Origin: Symbiodinium natans
Taxonomy: Eukaryota > Sar > Dinophyceae > Suessiales > Symbiodiniaceae
Assembly: GCA_905221605.1 (NCBI GenBank)
Contig: CAJNDS010000216.1
Location: forward strand, 125,001 to 189,000
Length of the DNA: 64,000 nt
Direction of reading: 5' to 3'
Made by a program: the position numbers and the translations under genes
Notes under the pieces: generated by a model
What the model saw: only the letters and a program-made list of their open reading frames with translations
What the model was told of the DNA's origin: nothing
Database searches by the model: none
In this document: positions 23,453 to 33,363 of the stretch, one piece after another
Layout: every line of letters starts with the position of its first letter
Position numbering within the stretch: position 1 is the stretch's first letter

Positions 23453-23884
23453 GTAGGTTCAAACAGGGCAGAGGGCAGAGGCTTTAGGGTTTAGGAGTAA
23501 AATTTAAGGGGTTTAGGGTTTAGGGTTTAGGGTTTAGGGTTTAGGGTTTAGGGTTTAGGGTTTAGGGCTCTAAGGTTTAGGCGTCTAGGCTGTTGAGTAG
23601 TCTACTTCATCTGTTCTCGGTTGCCGGGTTCCGAAGCAATCTTCCCTACTAAGAAGGAAGGACACACCTTTGTGTTGGGCGCCTAGCCCTGCGAGAAGTG
23701 GTCTTGGACTGCAGTAAAATCAAAAGAGAAACTCCTCGAAACTTTCCTCAAAATGTTCCTCGAAGCTTCCCCGGACCTAAACCCTGAGCCCTAAACCCTA
23801 AACCCTAAACTTCCCAACCCTAAACCTAAACCCTCAAACCTCAAACCCTAAACCCTAAACCCTACACCCTAAGATAGGTCACAG

Positions 23885-23959
23885 GATGCCCACCTAAGGC
23901 TCAACGGCTGGGAGCCCTCGGAGATTGCGGGCTTTGCTCTGCTGGCCGGGTGTCCTAAG
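23885..23959 (+). CDS. Candidate exon, unknown protein
   Basis: After GGTCACAG, 25 codons in phase 0 (DAHLRLNGWEPSEIAGFALL, then AGCPK). A CCCTAAA/CCCTACA tract precedes and TTTAGGG follows. The 3' border (AAG before ACCACAG) lacks a GT; a nearby alternative border is possible. It can be joined in phase to 24,614. Confidence 0.45.
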
Positions 23960-24613
23960 ACCACAGGGGGGTGCAGGGTTTGGGAGGGTTTAGGGTTTAG
24001 GGCTTAGGGCTAGGGTTTAGGGTTTAGGGTTCAGAGTTTAGTTCGGGTTCAGGGTTTGGGGAATGGGGTTCATGTGGTTTGATTTTGGTAGCGCCGTGGT
24101 AGCAGTTTTCCCCTCTGGGGGGGGGGGCGGTTCTAGGTTCCCTTTTTCAATATGTGTGGCTGGCAGAGGCTTGGGTGGCGTGTTGGGCTCCTGATTACCC
24201 TACCCCCCAAAGCCCTTAACTCGAATCCATTAGACTGAAACCCTCAATCCCTAGTCTCCCAAGTCTTCCCTACACCTTAAACCCTAAACCCTGAACCCTA
24301 AACCCTAAACCCTAAACCCTAGCCCCAAAAGCTCGAAGCCCCAGCTCATTCTTGCTCGAATTCGGAACTCGTGTTCTCATGCATTTTGTTTTTTTAAATA
24401 TAGTCTGGCAGCGATTGCCCTAAACCCTAAACCCTCGGCTCCCCTAAGATCCCCCCCCCCCCCCCGTCCCTGAACAGGGCAGTTTGCGGCTTGGGGCTTA
24501 GGGCTAAGTTAGGTTTAGGACTAGGGTTTAGAGCAGGGTGTAGGGTTTAGGGTTTATGGTTTAGGGCGCCAAACCCCAAAGCCCACACTTCTGGACCCTT
24601 GCCTGCTGACAAG

Positions 24614-24677
24614 ATCGGGATCCTTTCTCCGATTATGCTCTGCATCATCTTCGGTCTGCTGGCTCGCATGACACTTG
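24614..24677 (+). CDS. Candidate exon, transmembrane-like
   Basis: After TGCTGACAAG, 21 codons in phase 0 (IGILSPIMLCIIFGLLARMT, then L) to GTCTTCC. It is strongly hydrophobic with a flanking Arg, as in a membrane helix end. Confidence 0.47.
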
Positions 24678-25173
24678 GTCTTCCATTTTGTGCAGGGGGG
24701 TGTTTAGGGTTTAGGGTTTTGGGGTGGTTTAGAACCCTGAGCCCTAAACCCGGAACCCGAGACCTATTTGCTGTGCCAGCAAGTGTGTGGGTGCTTTTGG
24801 TTCTTGTCGGGCCAGGTGTGGGCGGGGGGGGGGGGGGGAAAGACTCGACAATTACGGTTGGGGTTAATACTGTTCATGAGGATGAGACGCCTCACTTGCA
24901 CTGGTCATCGGCCGCTCATTCACGCCGAGTTCAGGTCTAGGTCCATGGCACTCAAGCAATCTAACCCGCCTTCAAAACCCAGAGTTCCCTCTTGCGATTG
25001 ATATGTGTTCGGTCCCCCTTGACCTACTGTTTGTGTTTCAAGCCTCTTTTTGTTTGGCGGGATAGAGCATACGAATCTAAAGGGTTGAGGGTGACAGGAC
25101 CACGAAACCCCTAAGCCTCCAAGCCCCTAATCTCCTAAGCCCGAACTCCCCCAACCCCAAGCCCCTAAGCTTT

Positions 25174-25270
25174 GGGATGTTCCTCCTTATACTAACAGTC
25201 CTTAATCGGGACCAGAACAGGGGGTACTACTATCCCTCTTAAGGACTGCTAGTGTAAGGGGGAACATCCC
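25174..25270. repeat. Foldback element family 1, copy b
   Basis: Complete copy. GGGATGTTCCTCCTTATACT at the left is the inverted partner of AGTGTAAGGGGGAACATCCC at the right, with inner arms AACAGTCCTTAAT and CTTAAGGACTG. Confidence 0.75.
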
Positions 25271-25965
25271 AACCCTAACCCCCCTAAGCCCCTAAACTCC
25301 AAAGCCCCTAAGCCCCAAAACCCCCGAGCATCCTCCGAGCTTCCTCCAATCGCCCCCGAACCGAAGGAATCGCTGGGGTCCCTGGGCCATGCGCGACTTC
25401 ACTTGTGCCTTGGCTTCAAACGCTTCAAGGGAAGCTTCGGCTCTCGGGCTTAGAGCCTTGGGTTTTTGGGGTTTGGGGTTTAGGGATCGTGTATTTGGGG
25501 GGCTTCAGGGCTGAAGGGCTTCTGGGTTGCCATTGCGTTTTAGGGGTTGTTGCTTGTTTGTTGGGGGGTTGTAGGGGCTTAGGGCTTACGGGGCATGGGC
25601 TTTGTGTCTTCTTGGGGGCTTGGGGGATTCTAGGGGTGGAGGGGCAAGTTGAGGGCGCTCAACTTGCGGAGCACACCCTGCTTCCTGCAAACGAAAACCC
25701 TGAGCCTTGAAGTTTTTGACAACCTCAACCTTGAACCCTAAACCCTAAACCCTAAACCCTAAACCCTGAAACCTCCATGTCTGGGCACTTCCCACGACAG
25801 GCCTTCTGCCACCAGGCTCTCTTTTGAGGGCGTGCCTTTGGCCGCAACCCTAAACCCTAAACCCTAAACCCTAAAACCCTAAACCCTAAACCCTAAACCC
25901 TAAACCCTACGTAAACCCTAAACCTTAACCCTGTAGGGTTCAGTGCCTCTGAGGGGTTTGGGGTT

Positions 25966-26049
25966 GGGATGCCTTCATGGGGATTATAGTACCCCCCCCC
26001 CCTATTTGTAATCCCTATTAAGGACTGTTGGTATAAGGGGGAACATCCC
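25966..26049. repeat. Foldback element family 1, copy c
   Basis: The right arm is intact (ATTAAGGACTGTTGGTATAA then GGGGGAACATCCC). The left arm keeps GGGATG but is rearranged and holds a C run. Confidence 0.65.
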
Positions 26050-26607
26050 ATGTTTCAGGCTCGAGTATAGTCGTTTCTGGGATCTCGGCCTCCCCTTGAG
26101 CTTCCAGGTTCAAGGGGGGTCAGTGCCGGCCTTGGGAATTTAGGGATTGAAGGGTTTTAGGGTTTGGGGTTTAGGGTTGAAGGTTTAGGTCTTCGGGTGA
26201 GAAGCTGAGCCGGTAGACCTATAAAGATCATTACGTACTCTGGAGGGGGGTGGGGGGGGGAAGTCCAGGCAGGTCACGCCCAAAGGAGGTTTTGGACCTC
26301 CGAAACCCTGGAAAGCTGTAGACCTCAGAATGCAGAAGCCTCTGCCTGGAGAACCCCGTACCACTAAACCCCAAACCCCCTAAACCCTAAAGGGCACGTG
26401 TTTTTGCCTTTTTGTTTTCTGTTTTGCTTCTCTTTGGTTGTGTGTGGTTTTTGCCAACCGGGAGCCTGAACCCTAAACCCTAAACCCCAAAACTTAGCTC
26501 CCGCCCCAAACGCAAAGGGGGCGAGAAGACATCTCCACCATTCTGCGGCTTCTGCTTGGTTGTGAAGGATTAGGGTTTAGGGTTTCGGGGTGAAGGGTTT
26601 GTGGGGC

Positions 26608-26700
26608 CTAAACCCTAAACCCTAAACCCTAAACCCTAAACCCTAAACCCTAAACCCTAAACCCTAAACCCTAAACCCTAAACCCTAAACCCTAAACCCC
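26608..26700 (-). repeat. CCCTAAA array
   Basis: About 13 tandem CCCTAAA units, nearly perfect, following a short TTTAGGG tract by about 15 bp, so a local inverted repeat is present. Confidence 0.92.
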
Positions 26701-26964
26701 AAAACAGACCCTCAAAGTACGAAGGTTGGCCCTCTGGGATCTTGGAAATCTTCACTTCCGCCGCTCGGCTGCCACGCATCCCAGGAAGGGTTTAGGGTTT
26801 GGGGTTTGGGGTTTAGGGTTTGGGGTTTGGGGTTCTGGATTCAGGTTCAGGGTTTAGAGGGGGTTTACCATAAGGCAATCCTACTATCTTGCGGTCTAGT
26901 TTAGGGTTTCCTTATGTTCGTAAACCCCCAAAACCCTAAACCCTCAACTCCCCAAGGCTCCCAG

Positions 26965-27060
26965 ATCTTCATCGTTGCCGTGCTTCTGTCCGTCTGCGTA
27001 GACGTCGCGCACGGAGCCGCCGTGTGGCTTCTGAGACCGCAAGGACGATGGCCTAACGGG
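26965..27060 (+). CDS. Candidate exon with a transmembrane-like segment
   Basis: Strong candidate: acceptor GGCTCCCAG, 32 codons in phase 0 beginning IFIVAVLLSVCVDVAHGAAV and ending in a basic tail (contains LLRPQGRWPNG), donor GTGCCTG followed by TTTAGGG. It joins in phase with 27,158. The profile is that of a membrane helix followed by a positively charged flank. Function is unknown. Confidence 0.55.
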
Positions 27061-27157
27061 GTGCCTGTTTAGGGTTTGGGGTTTAGGAGTTAGGGGGTTT
27101 AGGGTTTAAGGCTTAGGGCTTCCTAATGAAGCCCCAAGCCCGAAATTCTTGAGTCAG

Positions 27158-27214
27158 GCCGCTCGAACTGGCAGCAGCTTCTCATCATTCGGATCAGTCC
27201 TCCACGAACCAAAG
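27158..27214 (+). CDS. Candidate exon with textbook borders
   Basis: 19 codons (AARTGSSFSSFGSVLHEPK) between TTGAGTCAG and GTATACC, phase 0 to 0. It follows the hydrophobic exon at 26,965 after a 97 bp intron-like gap and can be joined to 27,353. Confidence 0.53.
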
Positions 27215-27352
27215 GTATACCCGCTAGGGCAGCTCACGTGCGCTAACCTCCACGGATTAACTTTTAAATTTCCCTTATTTCCGTTTTAAGGGTTTAGGGT
27301 TTAGGGTTTAGGGTTTAGAAAAATTTCGGAGGTTCTTGAAAGCACCACTCAG

Positions 27353-27412
27353 CCAAGGTCCTCCGTGATGACGATTCTTGGTATCTTGCCTGGGACCGTT
27401 TGCCAAGAGCCG
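27353..27412 (+). CDS. Candidate exon, frame fits the preceding exon
   Basis: 60 bp between CACCACTCAG and GTGTAG. In phase 0 it reads PRSSVMTILGILPGTVCQEP and continues the previous exon. A phase 2 frame (KVLRDDDSWYLAWDRLPRA) is also open. TTTAGGG repeats lie on both sides of the exon. Confidence 0.42.
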
Positions 27413-27699
27413 GTGTAGTCTTTAGGGTTTAGGGTTTAGGGTTTAGGGTTTCAGAGAACCCAGAACAATAGACAAGCGCTCCTGGGTATCCAGCAGGCCT
27501 CATAGGTTTCTGTGCAAGTAGAGAAGTCCCCTAAGCTAGCTTACATCGTCTGCAAAAAGATTCAGGCGCAGTAGGCCCTGAACCCAGGTTGGGATGAATA
27601 TCATGAAAAGCTCAAGCCATGATTACTGGTAGATGAGGCACTACCTAGGTCTGAGAGCGTTCTTTGCAGGTAGTTCTTGGCTGTCTTGGCCATTTTGGT

Positions 27700-28120
27700 T
27701 GCAAGGTTTGTCATGTGGCCGTTTTGTGCTAATGATGGTGGTCCTTTGTGCTTTTTGTTATTTTCACACGAGTTAGCACTTTTTTTGCGCTATTTGCACA
27801 ATTAGCACTAATGTAACACTATTTTAGCACTTTGTCGCATGATTCTGCACTATTTGTCACTATCAGCACTATTCAAGCACTATTTAAGCACTGTCTAGCA
27901 CTATTTAGCACAACTTTACGACAAGAAGGCTTCCATTAATCTTTTGCAACCTAAAAGCCCACAAAAAGCACGAACAATGCCCGCGAGCTTTTCGCAATGC
28001 CCGCGAAAAAACGCACAATGTCCACGAATAAGCGCACAATGCTCACGGATTTTGCACAATGCTCACGAAAATACAAAATGCCCACGAAGGAAAACGCAGA
28101 GTGCCCACGAGGCGGTTAAG
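27700..28120. repeat. Two adjacent degenerate minisatellites
   Basis: Positions 27,774-27,912 repeat AGCACTATTT-like units of about 10-13 bp. Positions 27,975-28,115 repeat about 22 bp units built on GCACAATGCYCACGA. A small ORF over the second array is repeat-derived. Confidence 0.8.
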
Positions 28121-28339
28121 GTTTACATATACGTTTGACGGAGGGGTTTGGGGTTTAGGGTTATTTGCGAGTATGTTCGGGGTCGTGCGGTAATACTAGT
28201 AGGAGTGGGACTCTTGTTGCTCGCTAGGGTTTTGGGTTTGGGGCCGGGGGGGGGTCTTCCCCGGCCTTACTCGGAGTTCGAGTCGTCCTGCCTCTAACCC
28301 TAAACCCTAAACCCTAAACCCTAAACCCTTCCTGCTCAG

Positions 28340-28421
28340 GCAACAAGTGGTACGCGCTGAAAGGATGCTACCTCTGTCTCACTCTGGCCTGCATCTGCTC
28401 GTCCCTCTCGCCGAGCTCCGG
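28340..28421 (+). CDS. Candidate exon, Cys-rich hydrophobic
   Basis: After TTCCTGCTCAG, the open frame reads NKWYALKGCYLCLTLACICS then SLSPSSG. CCCTAAA sits directly upstream and TTTAGGG/TTTTAGGG repeats downstream. The donor is uncertain (GC at about 28,422). Confidence 0.43.
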
Positions 28422-28449
28422 GGCTTGATCTATACATTTCCCCAGTGAG

Positions 28450-28890
28450 GGTTGAGGGTTTAGGGTTCTAGGGTTTTAGGGTTTTGGGGTTTTAGGGTTT
28501 TAGGGTTTTAGGGTTTTAGGGTTTTAGGGTTTTTAGGGTTTTATGTTTTTAGGGTTTTGGGGTCTTAGGGTTTTAGGGTTTTAGGGTTTTGGAGTTGTAG
28601 GGTTTTTAGGGTTTTAGGGTTTTGGGGTTTTCGGGTTTTAGGGTTTTAGGGTTTTAGGGTTTTAGGGTTTTGGGGTTTTAGGGTTTTTGGGTTTTTGGGT
28701 TTTTGGGTTTTAGGGTTTTAGGGGTTTCGGGTTTTTGGGTTTCATGGTTGTAGGGTTTTAGGGTTTTGGGGTTTTAGGGTTTTGGGGTTTTGGGGTTTTA
28801 GGGTTTTAGGGTTTTAGGGTTTTGGGTTTTTAGGGTTTTAGGGTTTGGGGGTTTTAGGGTTTTAGGGTTTTAGGGTTCAGGGTTTTAGGG
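28450..28890 (+). repeat. TTTTAGGG/TTTTTGGG variant array
   Basis: About 440 bp of eight-base units, mostly TTTTAGGG with TTTTGGGG and TTTTTGGG variants clustered in runs. It sits just downstream of a candidate exon. Confidence 0.92.
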
Positions 28891-29048
28891 TTAGAGGGAA
28901 TCCAAAAAACACGGCAATCCTCATCAGGCGATCCTCCCTATATGCGCCCTTATCTGCACGAACAGTTTTTTTCTCAAAGGAAGTCTCCGGAGGAGGCCAC
29001 TGATTTTCATTCTGTATCACCCAAAGCCTTACACCAAACGATTACTTG

Positions 29049-29144
29049 CTTAAGAACCACACAGAAAATGAAGAAACACATATATTCTTCCTTATAAGGG
29101 TAATCTGGGGTTCTTTTCTTTTACTCTTTGGGGGATCTTAAGCA
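29049..29144. repeat. Foldback element family 2, copy b
   Basis: Ends GCTTAAGAACC and GATCTTAAGC are near-inverted. The inner segment CTTCCTTATAAGGGTAAT matches other copies at 43.7, 45.1 and 51.6 kb, partly in reverse orientation. Confidence 0.6.
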
Positions 29145-30203
29145 CATAGTAGCAAAACCTTAAACACCTAAAACCCGTAACTTCATGTCCTAATTCCCTG
29201 CTAAGACTAGGGCCTGGCAATTGGGATGGTTGGGCAAGGATTTGAGCACAATCGCCCTAAACCCTAAACCCTAAACCCTAAACCCTAAAACCAGCACACT
29301 GAGGCTTCGGACATTTTATGGGAGTCGCCTTCACTGGGGCTTCCCCGCTCTACGTGCCTGGGCATGCAGCTCAAGTATCATCCTAAACCCTAAACCCTAA
29401 ACCCTAAACCCAATATCGGGACTACCTTGGACCCCCTCAGGTCGTATCCTTGGGTTTGGGGGCCTTTTTAAGACTAGTCTAATAAGGGAAAATAAGGGCC
29501 ATACTAGGGTTATACTCAGGCCACCTCTTCGGGTTGCAGCCTTAGGGGTACGAGTCTTAATCCTTTGAGAGTAGATACCATAGGCGATGTTAGGGGATAG
29601 GGTTTAGGGTTTAGGGTCAAGTACAAAAGGGTTTAGGGTTTAACCTACTCGCACTGATTAAGCACAATCGTATGCTTTGTTCGTTTTCATGCTACTGGCG
29701 GGAGAATGCTCACTCTGAAATCCTGAAACCCCAATGCCCGAACCCAATAGATTTGAGCATATAAGCTAGGCTAGGGGTCATATGAGGTAAGGTCGTCAGA
29801 GCTTCGCCACTAGCGACCCTAAACCCCGCAGCCTCAACAGCCGGGTTTAGAGTGCCTTAAACTAAACATATACTACATGACCCTGAGGGTTTAGGGTTTA
29901 GGGTTTAGGGTTTAGGGTTGAGGGTTCAGGGTTCAGGGTTTGTTTAGAGTGCCCTAAACATATACTAGATAACCCTGAGCAGCCCACAAAAGTAAGCAAC
30001 AAAACACACCATAAAGCAAAGCCCGCAGCCTAAGATTGTGTTCGTGCAGGGATATGGGGCCTCATGGTTCGCAGAGCGCTTGCACCGGTTTCCGGATGCT
30101 GGATTAGGGTTTAGGGTTTAGGGTTCAGGGTTCAGGGTTTAGGGTTTAGGGTTGAGGGCTGCAAGACTTTAGGGGCTGTATAGGTGTAGGCTCCCCTCGC
30201 AAG

Positions 30204-30290
30204 GACAACATCACGCTGCACAAGCCGGTCTCTGGCAAGGGCTCCTTCAGTGATGCCACGCCACCCGGCCCAAAGCCAGGGCCGAGGCTC
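30204..30290 (+). CDS. Candidate exon, Gly/Pro/Lys-rich
   Basis: After CCCCTCGCAAG the frame DNITLHKPVSGKGSFSDATP continues open into a Pro-rich end. A long CCCTAAA array follows immediately, so the donor is unclear. The boundary is tentative. Confidence 0.37.
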
Positions 30291-30292
30291 GA

Positions 30293-30414
30293 GCCCTAAA
30301 CCCTAAACCCTAAACCCTAAACCCTAAACCCTAAACCCTAAACCCTAAACCCTAAACCCTAAACCCTAAACCCTAAACCCTAAACCCCAAACCCTAAACC
30401 CTAAACCCTAAACC
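30293..30414 (-). repeat. Long CCCTAAA array (about 17 units)
   Basis: Nearly perfect tandem units ending 10 bp before the acceptor of the next candidate exon (TTGCCGCAG). Confidence 0.93.
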
Positions 30415-30424
30415 CTTGCCGCAG

Positions 30425-30491
30425 TTGAGGTTCTGGGCCGTGGTTCCGCTGGCAACGCTGAGCCTCTTGCCGGCAGGGATTGCACTCAAAG
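30425..30491 (+). CDS. Candidate exon, transmembrane-like
   Basis: Acceptor TTGCCGCAG after a long CCCTAAA array, then 22 codons in phase 0 (LRFWAVVPLATLSLLPAGIA, then LK) and a possible GC donor GCTCTT. It is hydrophobic. A second frame is open for part of the island. Confidence 0.45.
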
Positions 30492-31059
30492 GCTCTTAAA
30501 GCGGAAGAATTCGGTTGTGTGCTTCCAGGAAAGGTAGGGTTTTACCTCGGGGTTAGGGTTTGGGGTTGAGCGGCTCTTGAAAGATGCTTGATGAAGGGTT
30601 TTCGCATTCTTCTGCGGCTTAGGGCTCAGGGCTCAGAGGGCTCTTGAGTCAAGTTGCCCGCCTACAAATACAGTCACGCACCTCATGCGCGCGTGTAAGT
30701 GATGACAAAGCAGGACTAGAACTGTTTCAGTTGTTGAACACTAAACCCTTCAGGACGAAGGAGAGTTGTTGAATTCTCGGTGGGGTTGTTTACAAGGGCT
30801 TAGCTTTCCTGAACTTCAGGCCTCCTCATTCTTTCGGGTCGGGTTTAGGGTTTAGGGTTTACGGTTCAGGGTTTAGGGTTTAGGCTTTAGGGTTTAGGGT
30901 TCAGGGGTCAGAGTCTAGAGTGGTCCTAGCTTTCTTCAGCATTTCGGGTTCATTTTTGTTTGTGTTTTTTTGACATTTGCCAGTGTGACTTCAGCTTCCC
31001 TCAACGCCAAGCCTCGGTCAGCGGCAGGCTTGTATTGTGGGTTGCAGTTCGGCTGAACC

Positions 31060-31180
31060 CTATGATTATGGTACCTAGGGAACCTTCGGGAAGCTTCGGG
31101 AGCCTTAGGGAGTATTGGAGAGTATTGGGGAAACTTGGGTTACCCCACTTGAACCCCTCCTCCCTAAAGAACCCTATAAT
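31060..31180. repeat. Foldback element family 3, copy a
   Basis: GGTACCTAGGGAACCTTCGG, GAAGCTTCGGGAGCCTTAGG and a right arm TACCCCACTTGAACCCCTCC then TCCCTAAAGAACCCTATAA match copies at 48,321 and 57,323. Confidence 0.6.
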
Positions 31181-31223
31181 ACTCTGAGCCCCGTAATGTT
31201 AAGGGATGAGGGTTTTGCCCCAG

Positions 31224-31262
31224 ATTTTCTCCGCGCCAAGTAGCCAGCTTTTCACGGCCCAG
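31224..31262 (+). CDS. Candidate micro-exon with consensus donor
   Basis: 39 bp (IFSAPSSQLFTAQ) between TTGCCCCAG and GTAAGA, the classical eukaryotic donor, phase 0 to 0. It is unusual here because the donor is not repeat-derived. Confidence 0.45.
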
Positions 31263-31350
31263 GTAAGACCCAAAAAATAGGGCTGAGGTAGAGTAGTTCC
31301 CTACCCCACCCGCCTATGGGACCTTATGAAGCGCATGAAGCTTGCCACAG

Positions 31351-31401
31351 GCTACATCTTGCAGATCATGGCAATGCGCCACTGGACAACTTGCCTTAAG
31401 G
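31351..31401 (+). CDS. Candidate exon, joins in phase to 31,851
   Basis: After TTGCCACAG, phase 2, 16 codons (YILQIMAMRHWTTCLK), phase 1 out at GTTTGGG. The next exon begins in phase 2, giving a Gly codon at the junction. Confidence 0.43.
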
Positions 31402-31850
31402 GTTTGGGTACTAGGGCTAAAGAAGATGAAAGCCCTGGACCCGAAACTCTGGACCCTAAGCCCGAACCCTAGACTTTGAGAACTCTAAGTTGTCTCAAGA
31501 GCCACTACACAGCCCTAGTTTCGTAATGTGCTCCGCAAGAGGGATCCTATACCCTATACCCTAGTCACTTGCACGTTTGTTTGGTGAAGCTACAGCCTGT
31601 GTTCTCCTCCTTTGCGGACAGTTGACAGGGCTTCAGACCCTGACAGGCTTCCTTCCCTCCTCAGGGATTCAGAAAACTTTCTAGTTGTCTGGCGAAGCTT
31701 TGGGGTGTAGGACATCAGGACTCTAGGGCTCTTTCTGGTGAAGGTTTCGGGCTTAGGATTTTCGTTCGGTTCCAGGGCTCTTGTGCGTGGCTTTTTCCCG
31801 AACGAAAATCCCAAACCCTAAGCCCCAAACCCAGGCTTGAATGTCTTAAG

Positions 31851-31942
31851 GCTACTTCAACAACGACATCTTGACCTTCAAGGGCCATGGAAACTTGCTG
31901 CCGGACGGCACCGTGACCGGCCGCCGCCTCAGCAAGGGAACG
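31851..31942 (+). CDS. Candidate exon, unknown protein
   Basis: After GTCTTAAG, phase 2, 30 codons (YFNNDILTFKGHGNLLPDGT then VTGRRLSKGT) to donor GTTTGGGG. Composition is highly protein-like, and it fits in phase behind 31,351-31,401. No family is assigned. Confidence 0.52.
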
Positions 31943-32109
31943 GTTTGGGGGCAAACTGGCGCTTTCGGGGGTCGCAACCCGAAACACCCAAGCCCCAAGC
32001 CCGCGGAGCCGAAAAAACCTGCCGCTCTGAGGTTTAAGGTTTAGGGTTAAGGGTTTAGGGTTTAGGGTGGTTTAGGGTTTGAGTTTGGCTCAGGGTTTAG
32101 GGCTTTCAG

Positions 32110-32221
32110 GTCGTCCAAAGCTGAGTCTCTGTTTCTGGCTGCCACCTTGCGATACTTGCTTCTCCAAACGCGAATGTATCGAGCTCTGGCTGTTGTGAAT
32201 ATCGGAATGGTTGAAAGGCAG
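32110..32221 (+). CDS. Candidate exon, unknown protein
   Basis: After GGCTTTCAG, phase 1, 37 open codons (SSKAESLFLAATLRYLLLQT and onward, ending NIGMVERQ) to donor GTTCGGG after CAG, phase 0 out. Leu/Ala-rich helix-like sequence. Confidence 0.47.
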
Positions 32222-32328
32222 GTTCGGGAGTTTGCTATCTTCCCGTATCGGTTGTAAGAGGCAACTGAGTGGTAATGCTCTAACCCTTTAACCCTACGCC
32301 CTGAACCCTATATACCTTAAAGGACAAG

Positions 32329-32375
32329 CCTGGTCAAAACGGCGCTTCTGAATTCGCCTTTCTCCTGCACATGCT
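32329..32375 (+). CDS. Candidate exon just before the retrotransposon
   Basis: After GGACAAG, phase 0 (fits the previous exon), 15 codons (PGQNGASEFAFLLHM) and a donor GTAGGT. If it and the exon at 41,546 belong to the same gene, the copia element lies inside its intron. Confidence 0.42.
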
Positions 32376-32449
32376 GTAGGTTTATTGAGGTTTTGGGGCT
32401 CGATGTTTAGGCTTCAGGGCTTAGGGCCTCACAACCCGAAGCCCTCTAA

Positions 32450-32639
32450 ACCCAAACCCTAAACCCCAAACCCCAAACCCCAAACTCCAAAGCCCAAAGC
32501 CCAAACCCCAAAGCCCAAACCCCAAACCCCAAAGCCCAAACCCCAAACCCCAAACCCCAAGCCCCAAACCCCAAACCCTAAACCCTAAACCTTAAACCCC
32601 AAACCCTAAACCCTAAACCTTAAACCCTAAACCCCAAAC
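32450..32639 (-). repeat. CCCAAAC/CCCTAAA variant array, copia target
   Basis: Units CCCAAAC and CCAAAGCC dominate and return to CCCTAAA next to the insertion. The left flank of the retrotransposon ends in this array. Confidence 0.9.
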
Positions 32640-32644
32640 AAACC

Positions 32645-33080
32645 TGTGAAAGGTTATGGCCCGAATCAGAGACATTGCTGAAGTGTGATGGTGTAGGTGA
32701 TGCTAACTGCTGGCGAATGCTAAAGGGGACATCATCGAGAGAATCATAATTCGAGGAAGCCATCATCAACAAGACATCTCCGACCCGGAACTCAAAAGTC
32801 AAAAGAACTCCCCCCAAGCAACCTGGGTTCAGGACTACAGGGAGGGGAGGTCAAGGACAGGACTAGGGTACCAGGCTATCTCCGGGGTCCAACCCCCGAA
32901 AACACCCTGAATATCCCACCCCACCCAAGAGGCACTTCTCGATTTGCCCGTGCTCATTCTTGAGCCAGATATCGTCCGGATAGTGCGAATGATCCTGCAA
33001 GCGTGTCATCCTTGCGCAGGATACGCTCAAAACTTGGTACACTTCTTGATAAGTGCACCCTTGCTGCATGCCCACTAACA
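32645..33080 (-). repeat. 3' LTR of the copia element (436 bp)
   Basis: Direct repeat of 41,077-41,446. It carries a 65 bp segment (32,798-32,862) and one extra C that the 5' LTR lacks; the remaining bases appear identical by eye. Confidence 0.93.
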
Positions 33081-33092
33081 CTCCTCCTTGCT
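33081..33092 (-). other. Polypurine tract
   Basis: On the minus strand, AGCAAGGAGGAG lies immediately before the 3' LTR start TGTTAG. This is the expected place and composition of the plus-strand primer. Confidence 0.75.
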
Positions 33093-33363
33093 GGAGCATT
33101 GTGCAACAAAGATCTAGCACATACCTTCGGGCATCAAAAGCAGCATATCACATCTACTCTCGCGTAGTACTGGTCAGTGGACGGTCCACACGCGAGTCAA
33201 CAGCACCCCTACCTGAGAAACATGGCTACCTCTACTGATTGGCCACCTTCACAAAACTCTCAAAAGCAAGGGATATCGAATTCAGACAAGTACTACACTT
33301 CTTGAAAGATCTCGTACTTGTCACCTTTGGTTGGTACGTAGTGCATGCGTGCCTCGGCTACAG
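33093..33363 (-). other. Non-coding region between pol stop and 3' LTR
   Basis: About 270 bp of non-repeat sequence downstream of pol. Only short ORFs on the opposite strand are seen. It is probably the 3' untranslated part of the retroelement. Confidence 0.6.

Noticed and set aside
32798-32862. 65 bp LTR difference as a spliced intron
   Set aside because: The ends do not fit GT/GC...AG on either strand when aligned to the shorter LTR.
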